Below, in pieces: positions 1 through 9,859 of a stretch of DNA of 45,826 nucleotides (the first letter of the stretch is position 1; each line of letters opens with the position of its first letter). This stretch comes from Phialocephala subalpina. Taxonomy: Eukaryota > Ascomycota > Leotiomycetes > Helotiales > Mollisiaceae. A program made the translations under genes and the position numbers. The notes under the pieces are model-generated. The model saw nothing but the letters and a program-made list of their open reading frames with translations. It did no database searches and was not told the DNA's origin. The DNA lies in NCBI GenBank assembly GCA_900073065.1, contig FJOG01000021.1, positions 962,070 through 1,007,895 on the forward strand, in the 5' to 3' direction.

Positions 1-99
1 AAAAAATCGCTAGCGCGTTTATTAATCTAAATAGTATTACTTGGTATTTAAAGTAATTATAATAAGTTTAAAAAATTATCTTTTAAATTTAATTTAATA

Positions 100-345
100 A
101 AAATCTAAGTACTTATAAAGCGGTTTAAAGTCTTATTAATTAGAAATAAAAAGTATTAGTTTTTAATTATTACCTTATTAAGACTTTTATAATCCACGCA
201 AAGCTTTAAACCTTTATCTTTTTTAGGCACAAAAAGTATAAAGGCTTTTATAGAGCTAATAAAAAGATATATTTACCCCTTCTCAAGAGAAATTATAATA
301 TAATCGCGAAATATTATAAGTTAAGGTTCTAAGAGGTTATATAAG
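100..345 (-). pseudogene. Reverse transcriptase domain relic (Ty3/gypsy)
   Basis: In one minus-strand frame the segment reads, from high to low coordinate, NLLEP.LIIFRDYIIISLEKG, then IKAFILFVPKKDKG, then LKLCVDYKSLNKV, then IIKN.YFLFLINKTLNRF. This tracks the conserved stretch of gypsy reverse transcriptases from the end of the fingers into the palm, with CAA/CAG and TGG codons turned into stops. The catalytic YxDD motif should lie before the window start. Only homology is claimed. Confidence 0.85.
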
Positions 346-1204
346 GGCTTATAAGATATTTAACCCTTTGTTTTAATTATATACTCGTATTTACCCTATT
401 TAAGAAAAATAAAAATTACCTTTTCGTCGAAGATATCCTTATAAACCCGGAGATACTCCGGCAAAATAATTTCTTGCTTTTAAGTAATTATAAGAACCCT
501 TAATATTTTTAACTTTTAAGGGGTAAATAATTTTACCTTTAAACCTAAATACTTATATTTTCCGTAATTAATTAAATAATTATATTTTTTTTCCTAAGGA
601 AAATCATATAAACTTTGGTATTTAGTTTAGTTTTAAGAAGCTTCGTAAACTCAAAAGGGCTTAAAACCTTAATATTATCCTAGGTTATCGCGTAAACCCA
701 TTTCCCCGTTAGCTAATTATAAATACTAATACCTTTTTTAATAAATTGATTTTTTCCTAGTATTATCTTATAACCCGACTTATTGTAACTATAAAAACGC
801 TACTTAAAATCACGGGTTTACCCGTAATTATTAATAATAATAAGATTTAAATTATAATAATTAAAAACCTAAAAAATGTATTTATTAAAGGTTATAAAGA
901 ATATAATATACTTAGTATTAAGAATAAAATTATTCCTTTTTATTATATAATTATTAATAAAGTAATTATTAGTGCTAATATTTCTTATTTCTTTTATAAT
1001 TAATTTGGTACTTATATCTCCTTATTTAAAAAACCCTCGAATAAGAAAATATATAAATATCTCGTTAAATTAATTTATATTTAAAATTTAATTACGTTTT
1101 TTCCCGAGTTAAAAAAAGTTTAAAAAGGCTTTTTTTTCGCGTTAAAAGCCTTTTTATATATTATTTTAATTAACTTTTTGCTTTTTCTTGCCCTAAAGAA
1201 ATCT

Positions 1205-1300
1205 TTTTTAGTTTTAGCCTTCTTAGGGTTTTCCTTGGCCTATTTTGCGTACTTTAGGCAACGCGAATCTCCGGAGAAATATCCTTTCTTATTATAAATC
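1205..1300 (-). pseudogene. Gag zinc-knuckle relic
   Basis: The minus strand reads YNKKGYFSGDSRCLKYAK followed by a stop and then AKENPKKAK. The usual gag nucleocapsid form is CYNCGKKGHFxxDC followed by a Lys-rich tail. Most zinc-binding Cys and His codons have been lost, in keeping with RIP changing C to T. It lies on the 5' side of the polymerase relic on the same strand, as expected for gag before pol. Confidence 0.65.
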
Positions 1301-3029
1301 TAATAAGTTTTTTTTAAATCGTTATTATTATTACTTTTTGAGTTAAAACTAAATAATTTATTAGGGTTAAAATTCTAATTAAAAGAATATAACTCTTATT
1401 TGCCCTTATTTTTCTTATTATTAAGTTTAAATTTCTTAAAAGAATTATAATCCTTATTATTATTTTTATTATCGCGTTTCTTTTTTATATTATAATCAAA
1501 ATAACTCTTTTTTATCTTTTAAAAGTTTTTAAATTATAATTTAACCTCTTAAAAGTCTTATAAAAAATACGTTTATTATAAGAGGAAAAATCCTACTAGT
1601 TTTATTATATTATTATCCTTTTGTAAAAGGGTTTATAATAGTATTTAAAAGAGTTTATACGTAATTACTTTCTTTACGTATTAATAAGTTTTATTTATAC
1701 TCGCGTATTTGATTATAAACTTCTAATATTATCTCGTTTTTATTATTATTTTAAGTAAAATATTAAAACTTCGCGAAAATATTCATTTCGCGTTCTTAAA
1801 GCAACGCAATAAAATTATATACTTAAGACTTTTAATTTGCCCAAGATATTTAAATCCCAAAAGAACTAATAATAAAAAATTATAAAAAAAACTATTTATT
1901 TTTTATTTCCGAGTTTATTTTAAAGTATATTACTATAATATTTACTTTTAATCGGTAAAAGTTATACGTGAAAAGTTAAACTTTAAAAACGTTTTTTATA
2001 ATATCAAAAAAAATCTAATATTCCGCGATATTTTTTCTTTCGTAAAATAAAGGGAAAATAATAAACTTTATTTAGTTTTCCCTTTATATCTCAAGTCTAA
2101 TATTAAAGCCTAAAAGAGGGTTAAATATTTAGTTTAAAATAAATATTTCGAAAGTAAATCAAACGGGTATTTTAAGGGGAAACTTAAAAGTTAGCCTTAG
2201 GTTTTAAGACGCGCTTTTAATCGGAAGGTTTCTAAAGGTTAAAGAGTTTATTTCAAGTCCTATAATATTAGCTTAAACGGGTTTCTTTATGCCTAGAATA
2301 CCGTTTTTTCTCTTGTTATTAAAAGCGCCTAACGCGTAAAGGCTATAAAGTCTATTAGCGGGGTTTCTTGGCCCCTAATTATATTTATTGCGGATATACT
2401 CTTTACGAGGGGTTAACTTACCCCGTTCGAATTCGCGCTAGCAATACGCGTCGTTTCTAGCGTTAATTTGAGCTTATAAACGCTAAACCATATCGAGGAT
2501 TTAATTCAAAAGGTCTTATTATTCCTATTATCGCGCAAGAAAACGCTAATTTATTTAGCTAGTAAAAGGGTTTCGGGGCCTTTCTTAGACGCGATTAAAG
2601 CTAACTAAAAACCTAAAAAATCTACTTAAAAATTTAATTGGGGTGTTTTTATTTTTAACGCTAGGAGTAATACTTAGAATAATACTAGGTTATTATCCGT
2701 AGTCTAAGGTTTAATTAGGGCCTTTAGCAATTTGTTAAGGATTACTAATAGCGGCCTTTATATTACTACTTAGTATCCTAAAAATAAGAGATTCGCCGTT
2801 TCCCCTAGAGTTCTAAGAGAGTTACTAAGCCTAGGAGCAAAGGGCGCTATTACCTATTAAAAAAGGGCCCATAGGGGCTTTTTCTCCGTTATTAATAAGG
2901 TTATTATTATTAGTAATTATAATTTCGTGCGCGTTATTATCAAACTCTTAACCCTTAGGGTAAAAAGATTAAAATATAAGGTATAAAATAAAAAAAGGCA
3001 ATAATAAATCAAATTAATACTAGACTAAT

Positions 3030-3245
3030 TTTTATCTTTTTGCCAGAGATTTAGAGAGCCTTTATATACAAAATAATAACCTAAGAATAATAATTATATA
3101 GCCCTCGTAAAATCTCTTACGTTACGCGTAAGTTTACGCAAGCTTTACGTAGGTTATAAAGGCTACGTAGCCTTGGGTAATAACTATAAACCAATTAAAG
3201 GTTACGCCAATAGGATACCCAATCCTATACGTAATATTTATATAT
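3030..3245 (-). repeat. Candidate 5' LTR of the gypsy relic
   Basis: Going down the minus strand, this segment carries a non-coding, less AT-rich block ending with GGCTCTCTAAATCTCTGGC just before the gag-like region. It is where the 5' LTR and leader of the relic should lie. No second LTR copy is available in the window for comparison, so the ends are approximate. Confidence 0.35.
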
Positions 3246-3560
3246 AAATTTATAAATAAATTTTAAAAATATTAATAAAAATATTTTAAAAAATTTAAAA
3301 TTATTATTTTATTATAATATAATTCCAAATATATATTATATTAAAATTTTTATATAATTTATTTTTGAATTAAAAAATTAAAAATCCTTATAAAAATTTA
3401 TATAATAAATTTTTAATTTTAATTTAAAAAAAGAATTATAATTATATATTTTATTTATTATAATTAAAAGTATATTACAAATATATTTATTATATTATCA
3501 AGTTTTATCTTATATTCTTAGATTATTATAATTTGATTTCATACTTATTACTTATTTGAG
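3246..3560. other. Extremely AT-rich RIP tract between relic and first gene
   Basis: Nearly pure A/T with long runs of TAA and TTA and no open frame. I see no gene or RNA here. The sequence changes sharply to ordinary composition at about 3560, at the 3' end of the first gene. Confidence 0.75.
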
Positions 3561-3595
3561 CAATCAAATAAATCACATTCTAATATCCCATCGCA

Positions 3596-4471
3596 TTAAT
3601 TGGCCGGACCAGAAACATAACCATAGTAAGAATGGCCCTTCCTCGCATAACCATACGGTGAATTATGCACATTATTCGAACCACTCGACGCCCCAGTCGC
3701 ATAATCATAATACACCTCATCCATCGGCGGTCCAAACGTGCCACCCATACCAGGTCTCCCCCAACCACTCTTCCTCGTATTCCTGTCAGGTACCGACACC
3801 GGGCTCGCTCTCTGACTATACTCACTATTCCAATTCTTTGCCCCGCCATACTTCCCGTTATAGGATCCTTTTGCAGCGAGTGCGTTGTTCTCTTCCATTT
3901 GCCTCCTGTTCTCTGCCTCTTCCTCTATAGCCAAGAGGTCTACTTCTGGTTCCTTTTTCGTTGTTTGTAAACCGAACATTGTGGTGGCACGAACCGCGCT
4001 TCCTTCTCCACCTCCATCCCCAGTGCTTGCCATACGTAGGGTCGAGTGTGTCTTTGCCGTGCTCGATTCCTTGTCTTCCTTTTCCTTAGCGATGGCTTCA
4101 GGTTTTGTCTCTATCATTGATTTTGCTTCCGAATTTGGTACATCCACCTCAGTCTGCTTCCTTTCGTTGGCAAGCTTAGCTTGAAGCAGCGTTGTATGCC
4201 GAATAACTGCGCCTACGCTCCATGGTTCCGGTTCAGCACTTCCTAGCGAAGGCGAGCGTTCACGATTTCGTATGGCCATAGTAGTTGGTAAGGCTGGCCG
4301 TCCAGGTGAATTCCGAATCTCATTGCCAGCATGTCTATCATTGCCGCCTGTTGCAACTACTCTGTTAGGTTGAGCGTTCTTGTTGCGGCTTCGCTTTCCT
4401 GTTTTCTTTTGCCTTTTCGATGCTTGTGCCGAGGTATCTTTGAAGCAGCCAAATGCACGTGAGAGGCCCAT
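3596..4471 (-). CDS. Hypothetical low-complexity protein, Gly/Tyr-rich C-terminus
   Basis: I do not recognise a family. The start chosen is the ATG at 4471, giving a protein that begins MGLSRAFGCFKDTS; the frame stays open 65 codons further upstream (to 4666), but that part looks like non-coding sequence. From 4471 the product is about 291 residues. It has a Lys/Arg-rich stretch near residues 17-32, a long acidic and charged middle (KEKEDKESS, EEEAENRRQMEEN), and a Gly/Ser/Tyr-rich tail ending near SYYGYVSGPAN. A Gly at position 2 followed by a Cys at 9 could allow lipid anchoring, but the myristoylation signal is not a good match. No signal peptide or membrane segment is visible. It abuts the AT-rich island: the stop codon is about 35 bases from it. 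Probably an intrinsically disordered protein. Confidence 0.5.
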   Translation of the reverse strand: MGLSRAFGCFKDTSAQASKRQKKTGKRSRNKNAQPNRVVATGGNDRHAGNEIRNSPGRPALPTTMAIRNRERSPSLGSAEPEPWSVGAVIRHTTLLQAKLANERKQTEVDVPNSEAKSMIETKPEAIAKEKEDKESSTAKTHSTLRMASTGDGGGEGSAVRATTMFGLQTTKKEPEVDLLAIEEEAENRRQMEENNALAAKGSYNGKYGGAKNWNSEYSQRASPVSVPDRNTRKSGWGRPGMGGTFGPPMDEVYYDYATGASSGSNNVHNSPYGYARKGHSYYGYVSGPAN

Positions 4472-5211
4472 TGTATATGGATTGAGGATTTGGGAACTCG
4501 CTTTGAGAAGCAAGAGTTGGATTTGCAGTGGATAGTCTAGCCTTTCAATGAGACTCTGGCGCTTAAGAGTTTGCATACCAAATACAAGATGGGTATGATT
4601 TAGAAGTGGATGTGTTGGAATGAAAGAGCGGTAATAGCGCAGCCTTGTGTAACTCACCAGAAGCACGCGGGAGGCACAGCCATCACGTGGTGGAATGGGT
4701 GTATCAGAGCATATGAAATTAATGTTGGTAAGCTTCTATAGTTTGCATTCGAAGTTATACTTATTAACTCCTCAAGAGATAACAAGGTCTCGCAGGAATA
4801 GGCAAAGAAAAAGGCTATCTACAGACGTGAAATTGGCATATTAGATCACGTGGATGAGGGCCCCTTCATCTGAAAGGATATGGCTTCTTGCTTGCTACTG
4901 CCACCAGGATCAGAAGTTCCATGAGAGAATGATGCCTGGGATCCGCAAGTCCCTTGAAGCGGCTCAAGCGAGAGGTCTAGAAATACATAGGTGTAGTTCT
5001 CTAATCAAGCATTCTTCCTGAAAATCTTCTGCCCCTAGTACCTGCCTTTTGTTTAAAAGGTCTGGCGCCTTACTTTAACGAGTCTTCACAATGTGCAAAG
5101 AATTCAATTAGGAAGACGGTGACGGTATAGAGTAGTTCTGGTTCAACGCGCCTCCTAGGTTTCCTAAAACCCTTGCAGATCCAACTCGTTGCTCCCTCAT
5201 AAAAGAACCCG
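4472..5211. other. Intergenic stretch, no gene seen
   Basis: Ordinary base composition. There are short overlapping frames but none with family features. It holds the upstream region of the minus-strand gene ending at 3596 and the 3' side of the next minus-strand gene. Confidence 0.5.
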
Positions 5212-5691
5212 TCATTTCAATTTTACATCTAAAACCCAATTGCAAACCTCTCTTGCCATCTCTTTCGACCCCTCTTCCGTCTGACCTGTGTGACGCTCCG
5301 GGCTTGACTCCCACGTGATCTCGGTGATCTTTGAATCTTCCTCCGCAAACTTTCCATCTTCATCAACTGGGACTTTGATTTTCAACTCCACCAGCTTATA
5401 TCCCGTCCAGCTTCGGACCATGTACACAACAGCATTTCCATGAGCATCGGGCCCATCAGCATAGACAAACCACTTATCGTCCATTGAGCTAGGCAGAAAA
5501 CCGTTGATCAGCTTCGAAAATTCGGCGCGAGGGACTGGGACCTCCCAGGTAGAGACCACCGGGATTAAGAAGTCAGAGATCTCCCTGAATTCCGTGCTCT
5601 GAACACGGCGGTTTGATGGTTCTCCCTTTTGCCCAAACTCTGACCAGTGGAAGAGGGATTCTAGCTCATCCGGGGTGAGGTTTTGTGCCAT
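5212..5691 (-). CDS. Small hypothetical protein, 159 aa
   Basis: The ATG at 5691 begins MAQNLTPDELESLFHWSEFG; an ATG seven codons upstream is also in frame. The product is soluble looking, rich in acidic residues, with no signal peptide or membrane segment. The central part (KWFVYADGPDAHGNAVVYMVRS..GYKLVELKIK) alternates hydrophobic and polar residues as in a beta-sheet domain, and the C-terminus (REVCNWVLDVKL) looks like an amphipathic helix. The clean composition and length suggest a real single-exon gene. I cannot name a family or role. Confidence 0.6.
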   Translation of the reverse strand: MAQNLTPDELESLFHWSEFGQKGEPSNRRVQSTEFREISDFLIPVVSTWEVPVPRAEFSKLINGFLPSSMDDKWFVYADGPDAHGNAVVYMVRSWTGYKLVELKIKVPVDEDGKFAEEDSKITEITWESSPERHTGQTEEGSKEMAREVCNWVLDVKLK

Positions 5692-5843
5692 ATTTGTTAT
5701 ATCGACTTGCAAATATAATGGCGAGGATTGTTTCGTAGAACTGGGTTGAGATTATTTTCGAAGAAAAGAAAAACTGAGCAAGACACAATTATACACTCAA
5801 ATCTCTGGAGGTGGCAGCGGCTGAGCACTGCCCCGGAGGCTGC

Positions 5844-6741
5844 CTAAGACACCATTGCCAACCCCCAATCGGGGCCCACGCCTTGCGCCCAGGGTGGGCG
5901 GATCTCTTCACGGCCGAAGTAGGCTGCATTTTGCAATGCATTTCCGCATTCGCACTCGAGATTGATATCCGCTCCTAGCTCAAGTAATTTGTTGACGGTG
6001 CGGATAAAATTATGCGATATGGCTCTGGCCAGTGGGTTTTGCCGCCTTCGATGATCAGAATGTGGGTTTTGATCGTAGAAGTGCATTACGTTCACATCGG
6101 CTCCAAAATGAATCAGTTGTTCAACCAATTCCACGTTGTCATTCGTGGTTGCAGCTACCAGAGCGGGGCCAAAATGTCCAGACCGACCATTAGCTTTTGC
6201 TCCATACGCGAGCAATAGATCGACCATGGCTAGGTCTCCATCGTAGGAGGCTCTGTGTAGCGCATTGATTTTCTGATATACCGACTTCTAGTCGACATCG
6301 GCCCCATGGCGCAATAGAATCTCTGCTATTTCCGTATTATGTTTCCGTGCGGCAATGACCAAAGGCGTCCCCAAAAGTCCAAGTTGATGCTTAGGTCAGC
6401 TCCCATATTTAGCAGGTACTCGACCAGGCCTTTGTGGCCGCCTTCTACGGCGACATGTAGAGCTGTACAGCGAGATTTGAGATATCGGGGATCATTTAAC
6501 ACCGCGTTGACTGCGTTGATGTCCTCACCCTGCGATAAGAGAGCCTGAACAGCCTCTTCATCACCTTCAGTGCTGCGAGTTGCAGGAAGCTTTCTGTTTC
6601 GAGGAGGTATGCGGGCAATGCGCGTTGACGCTTCTCATCCTGGGCACTCTCCCAAGTACCATTATCGTCAAGTGTCAGTTGAGGACTCGTAATCTGTGAC
6701 GATGGTCTCAATGCGATGGGGAAATTGTAGCATGTTGGCAT
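5844..6741 (-). pseudogene. Ankyrin-repeat protein pseudogene, about seven repeats, three lesions
   Basis: The minus strand encodes at least seven ankyrin units, for example TALHVAVEGGHKGLVEYLL, TPLVIAARKHNTEIAEILL, ALHRASYDGDLAMVDLLLAYG and PLARAISHNFIRTVNKLLELG. Reading continuity needs a one-base frame change near 6570-6578 (after LETESFLQLAA), another near 6368-6376 (after LSINLDFWG), and crosses an in-frame TAG at 6288-6290 between GADVD and KSVYQKINALHRA. The TAG could be a CAG changed by a RIP-type C-to-T event. The last unit dissolves into unrelated sequence after AAYFGREE near 5895. None of the lesions is large enough to be an intron. Ankyrin arrays are common recognition modules of fungal STAND proteins and effectors, but no other domain remains here. 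Confidence 0.8.
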
Positions 6742-6859
6742 GAAGCCGCATCATCAGTTATGCATCGTCTCACTAGGCGGTTTGGCCTAAAGCCGATGTT
6801 CCAGCGAGAGCACTATATCAAGCAGACATTTCCACTTAGCTAGACAGACAGATTTGACA

Positions 6860-8180
6860 TCAATACCATACATTTTGCCTCCAACCGCTTCCGCAACTGA
6901 TATCAAGCCAGGCGAAAAGTAGTTGTCTTCTCTTCGTCACGAAGGAAAGCGTGGATAATCGTTGCGTCTGGCCGGATTTGGCTTTCGTTCTCCTGGGGTT
7001 GATATATTTCCGCTGAAGCAGACGTACTCGCTTGAATAATACTATGTGTTCCTCACTATCAACAGTATCAATCTTCCTCTTTCTAAGAAGCACTTCGTTT
7101 TTCGGGGGGTTTAAGACGGGGTATTGTGTTGGACTTTGGAATAGTGGTGTTAGTATCGACTTTGCAATCGTTGGAGGTGGTTCAATAATCGTCTCGGATT
7201 CTTCCTCCATAAGCTCCTCGACTCATTGAAACAATATGCCACACCCCGCGCTGAACATCTATTAGTCACGCCACAATTCTTAGAGAAGGGGTACAAACCA
7301 AATAGCCGCCACTGCATTCCCCTTACGAGCTTCTATCCCACAACCGGGATATGATGCACCCGTTGAGGGCGCCTGTTTGAAAACTATGCTCATGCCGATT
7401 TTCCGTCCAGGTAAAAAGCAAGACTCGAATGAAGCGCTCCTTTCAATGTCAAGTTGGGAGGAGCGATCCTGGAGTGCGTATTCTCGCCTTTTGAATTTTC
7501 GTTCGCCGGGTATATTGCGAAACCGCCCTTCGAGCACCGACTCCAACACGTCCCACGAATTTATCAGTTCCAAATGTACAAAGGCATGCGACCCAAAGCA
7601 TCTGTCAGCATGAGGGGTTCTTGGGTCCAACACGGCTCGAACTCTGGAGGAACGCGAGTCTGAAGTTGGAGGAGGATATTGTAGCTTCGGAAATTGAGCG
7701 ACCATATCCTCGTCATCAAGGCCTTCGTCTCAGCACCCAGTGTGAAGAAGTATCTCCTATCAGTCATCAGAATTGCCTCTTAGATCGGACTATTCCTACT
7801 TACACGCTGTCTGCGAGTCTACTAACCGTGCTACCTTGTAGCTCCAGAGTTCTCCCTTGCTCATCCAGTGTATCCTTCACTTGTCCAAGTATGCTCATGT
7901 GTTGATCCGATCCTTCAATTATATTCTTACCATAGATTTCCGTGAGAGACCTCTTGCACATTAGCATTTCGTCTATTCAAGCTGCAAAATATTGAAGATA
8001 CTCACAAACTCGCTGTAATCAACAGCATATTAATTGTCGAACTATGCGCATTAACCTCCGCACGAAACTTGTTCAAATCGTCCTTCCTCAGCAATGCCCA
8101 AGAGATCTTCCCTCTAACACCCCTCCACAGACTGCCATTGCCATTCCCGCAGCCCAGACTGGCCGTACGGAGATAGAGCC
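6860..8180 (-). pseudogene. Fungal ULD_2 (ubiquitin-like) domain protein, decayed, multi-exon
   Basis: Pieces in order on the minus strand: a SesA/NLR-type N-domain end (KISWALLRKDDLNKFRAEVN, INMLLITASL) at 8006-8170; an intron at 7951-8005 with GTGAGT and GCTAATG signals; a coiled-coil-like exon at 7804-7950; an intron at 7757-7803 (GTAAGT, ending TGACTGATAG); then RIWSLNFRSYNILLQLQTRV and the ULD-like core (TDALGR, INSWDVLESVLEGRFRNIPG, YALQDRSSQLDIERS) at 7299-7756; an intron at 7251-7298 (TGACTAAT branch); and a tail with VEELMEEESE. Lesions: a one-base frameshift near 7590, between TDALGR and HAFVHLELINSW, and an in-frame TGA at 7223-7225 where CGA would be expected (FQ-stop-VEEL). The first N-terminal part is missing; the homology stops beside an inverted repeat near 8170. 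The introns are still well formed, so inactivation is probably recent. Confidence 0.75.
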
Positions 8181-8440
8181 GTCTCTCTCCGTAAGAGAAA
8201 AAAGTCGCCGTTTTTAGTACTCCAAAATCCAATATTCCGAAGTCCTTATTTCTCAACACACTACACTCCAAAAACTATTCGGCCTTAAGGAATATAGATA
8301 AATGGGCCACTAAAACTGTCCTTACTATAATATCGTATATTTCTTAAATAATTTGTTGGTCATATTGGAAGAACTGTCGCATTTGCTACATCTGATCAAA
8401 TACGGCAACTTTTTTCTCCGACCGAGAGAGCCGTCTCGCT
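8171..8440. repeat. Inverted-repeat element (MITE-like) at pseudogene 5' end
   Basis: GAGAAAAAAGTCGCCGT at 8195-8211 is matched in inverted orientation by 8402-8418 (ACGGCAACTTTTTTCTC) at 16 of 17 positions. Flanking bases on both sides continue a weaker match (CTCTCTC..GT, GCCGTCTC/GAGACGGC). The roughly 180 bases between the arms are AT-rich and non-coding. This fits a small non-autonomous terminal-inverted-repeat element, and it lies exactly where the ULD pseudogene loses its homology. I see no clear target-site duplication. Confidence 0.5.
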
Positions 8441-9084
8441 ACCAGTTAATATATTTCGTCAGGGGTAGAGGCGAGGCCGTTTCTATTATATTAATAGTTC
8501 CGCCTATCATACGTCGTCCGCACGATCAAGTGGCTTTCCCCACAGGATAGCTCCTCGTCGCTAGAGAGCAGGAGCCGCCACGTGGTTTCGGCAGTCCTGG
8601 CTCGCAGCCTAAGGTCCGCAGTGCGGGGTGCAGACGGAGCGTGCTTGGCGAGATCCACAAATCCTAATCAGGGTTTGGTTTGCAAGTGACACGAGGAGAC
8701 TCAGGAGAGAGGAGAGATCGGTACTCCTAGGTCGGGAAAGGTGTTTACTTTGTGGTAATCATCAGCCAGCGTCCTAGTGAGTCAGATTGTCTCCATGCGT
8801 CCGCGGTAATTAGGCAAAAAGGAAACGGAGTGAAGGAGGGACTAGACAGTCTCCAGTCCGCGAGTACCTGATTCTAATTTCCATAGTTCTAGCTCGCTCG
8901 CTTTGACATGGCTTGGGGAGAGCGTGGGGAGAGCCTTTGGCATGGATACAAAACATATTAAAGCCAAGCACGAACGACTGAAATGATCCTCTACCATACA
9001 TCTTCATCTAACCCTCTTCACTTGCAATATATTCATTATCCAACGCTGTCAGCTAGCCGGCTATCATCAATAACTCTTGTCATT
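8441..9084. promoter_or_regulatory. Upstream region of the xylanase gene
   Basis: No gene is visible. It holds mixed-composition sequence and then the 5' flank of the GH11 gene. A TATTAAAG-like stretch near 8956 and a pyrimidine-rich leader precede the start at 9085. One CTAGCC hexamer (the reverse of GGCTAG, a XlnR-type core) lies at 9053-9058, but it is inside the probable leader and could be chance. Confidence 0.35.
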
Positions 9085-9859
9085 ATGGTTACCCTCTCTC
9101 ACCTCGCCATGGCACTCGCTGCCATTGCCCCAGCACTCGCCGCTCCCACAGCCGAGGCACCTGTTCAGAAGCGTGGCCCCCACAACTTCGTCATGGGGCC
9201 CGATCACCCACTCATGTTGGCTCGTCGGAATTTGACCATGTCCCGCCGCGCCACAAACTACGATCAGGATTACACCACCGGAGGCACGGTGTACTTCGCC
9301 CCAGCCAGCGGCGAGTTCTATGTCTCCTGGGATACTACTGATGACTTCGTCGTCGGCGTCGGCTGGAATCCTGGAAGCACCGAGTACGAGACTAACCCAC
9401 TCTCTCTCTTACTTCTCTTCCGTAGTACTTGACCTACGTTACTGATCTTGCATTGCCAGACCCATTACCCATGCTGGCAGCTTCACTGTCGACTCCGGAC
9501 TCGCTACCCTATCCGTGTACGGCTGGACGACCAATCCGCTGGTAGAGTATTATATCATCGATGACATCGTCGATCTGACTCAAACCGGTACCGTGAAGGG
9601 CACGGTCTACAGTGATGGCGCTACCTACACCATCTGGGAGAACGAGCGCGTCAACGAACCGTCTATCGAAGGCACCGCGACTTTCAACCAGTACATCTCA
9701 ATCCGCGATTCTAATCTTGTTAGTGGTACCGTCACTGTCGAGAACCACTTCAATGCCTGGGCGGATCTGGGCATGGACCTTGGCACCATGAACCTCCAGG
9801 TCGTCGCTGTTGAGAGCTGGGATGGCAGTGGCACTTGCTATCAGACCGTTGCCAACTAG
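9085..9859 (+). CDS. Secreted GH11 endo-1,4-beta-xylanase
   Basis: Two exons, 9085-9383 and 9460-9859, with an intron of 76 bases (GTACGA start, TTACTGATC branch, TTGCCAG end); the product is 232 residues. Residues 1-20 are a signal peptide (LSHLAMALAAIAPALA-AP), followed by a propeptide with a KR site at 29-30 and RR at 54-55. The catalytic domain follows the GH11 jelly roll: FYVSWDTTDDFVVGVGWNPGS (78-98), VYGWTTNPLVEYYI (119-132), PSIEGTATFNQYISIR (167-182) and HFNAWADLGM (196-205). The nucleophile is Glu129 in VEYY and the acid/base is Glu218 in AVESWDGSGT. GH11 enzymes retain configuration while cutting xylan outside the cell. Differences from typical members are YIS in place of YWS in the thumb and a short Cys-containing C-terminus with no binding module. 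No other wall-degrading gene adjoins it; RIP-marked sequence lies on both sides. Confidence 0.9.
9384..9459 (+). other. Intron of the GH11 gene
   Basis: Removing it joins GWNPGSTE to PITHAGSFTV, which is the expected GH11 continuity (GWNPGS..I.Y.GSF). Without removal the frame stops within 20 codons. Confidence 0.85.

Larger units (their letters stand above)
1..3245 (-). mobile_element. RIP-degraded Ty3/gypsy LTR retrotransposon relic, cut by window start
   Basis: This is an AT-rich block with almost no CA or TG dinucleotides but many CG, which is the RIP signature. Read on the minus strand, its order is gag then pol. Near 2900 there is a gag-like start, near 1205-1300 a zinc-knuckle trace, and at about 100-345 a reverse transcriptase trace with the words FVPKKDKGLKLCVDYKSLN and, just upstream, ISLEKG..I.L..SSIKAFILFV. 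These match the fingers/palm entry of Ty3/gypsy polymerases, where the usual form is a FVPKKDGxLRLCVDYRxLN motif. Stop codons occur throughout, so nothing is functional. The remainder of pol (RNase H, integrase) and the 3' LTR would lie before position 1. The family assignment rests on the reverse transcriptase words; the outer boundary is inferred. Confidence 0.85.

Noticed and set aside
9053..9058. CTAGCC as an XlnR (xylanase activator) site
   Set aside because: A single hexamer this close to the start codon is likely by chance, and no second site is nearby.
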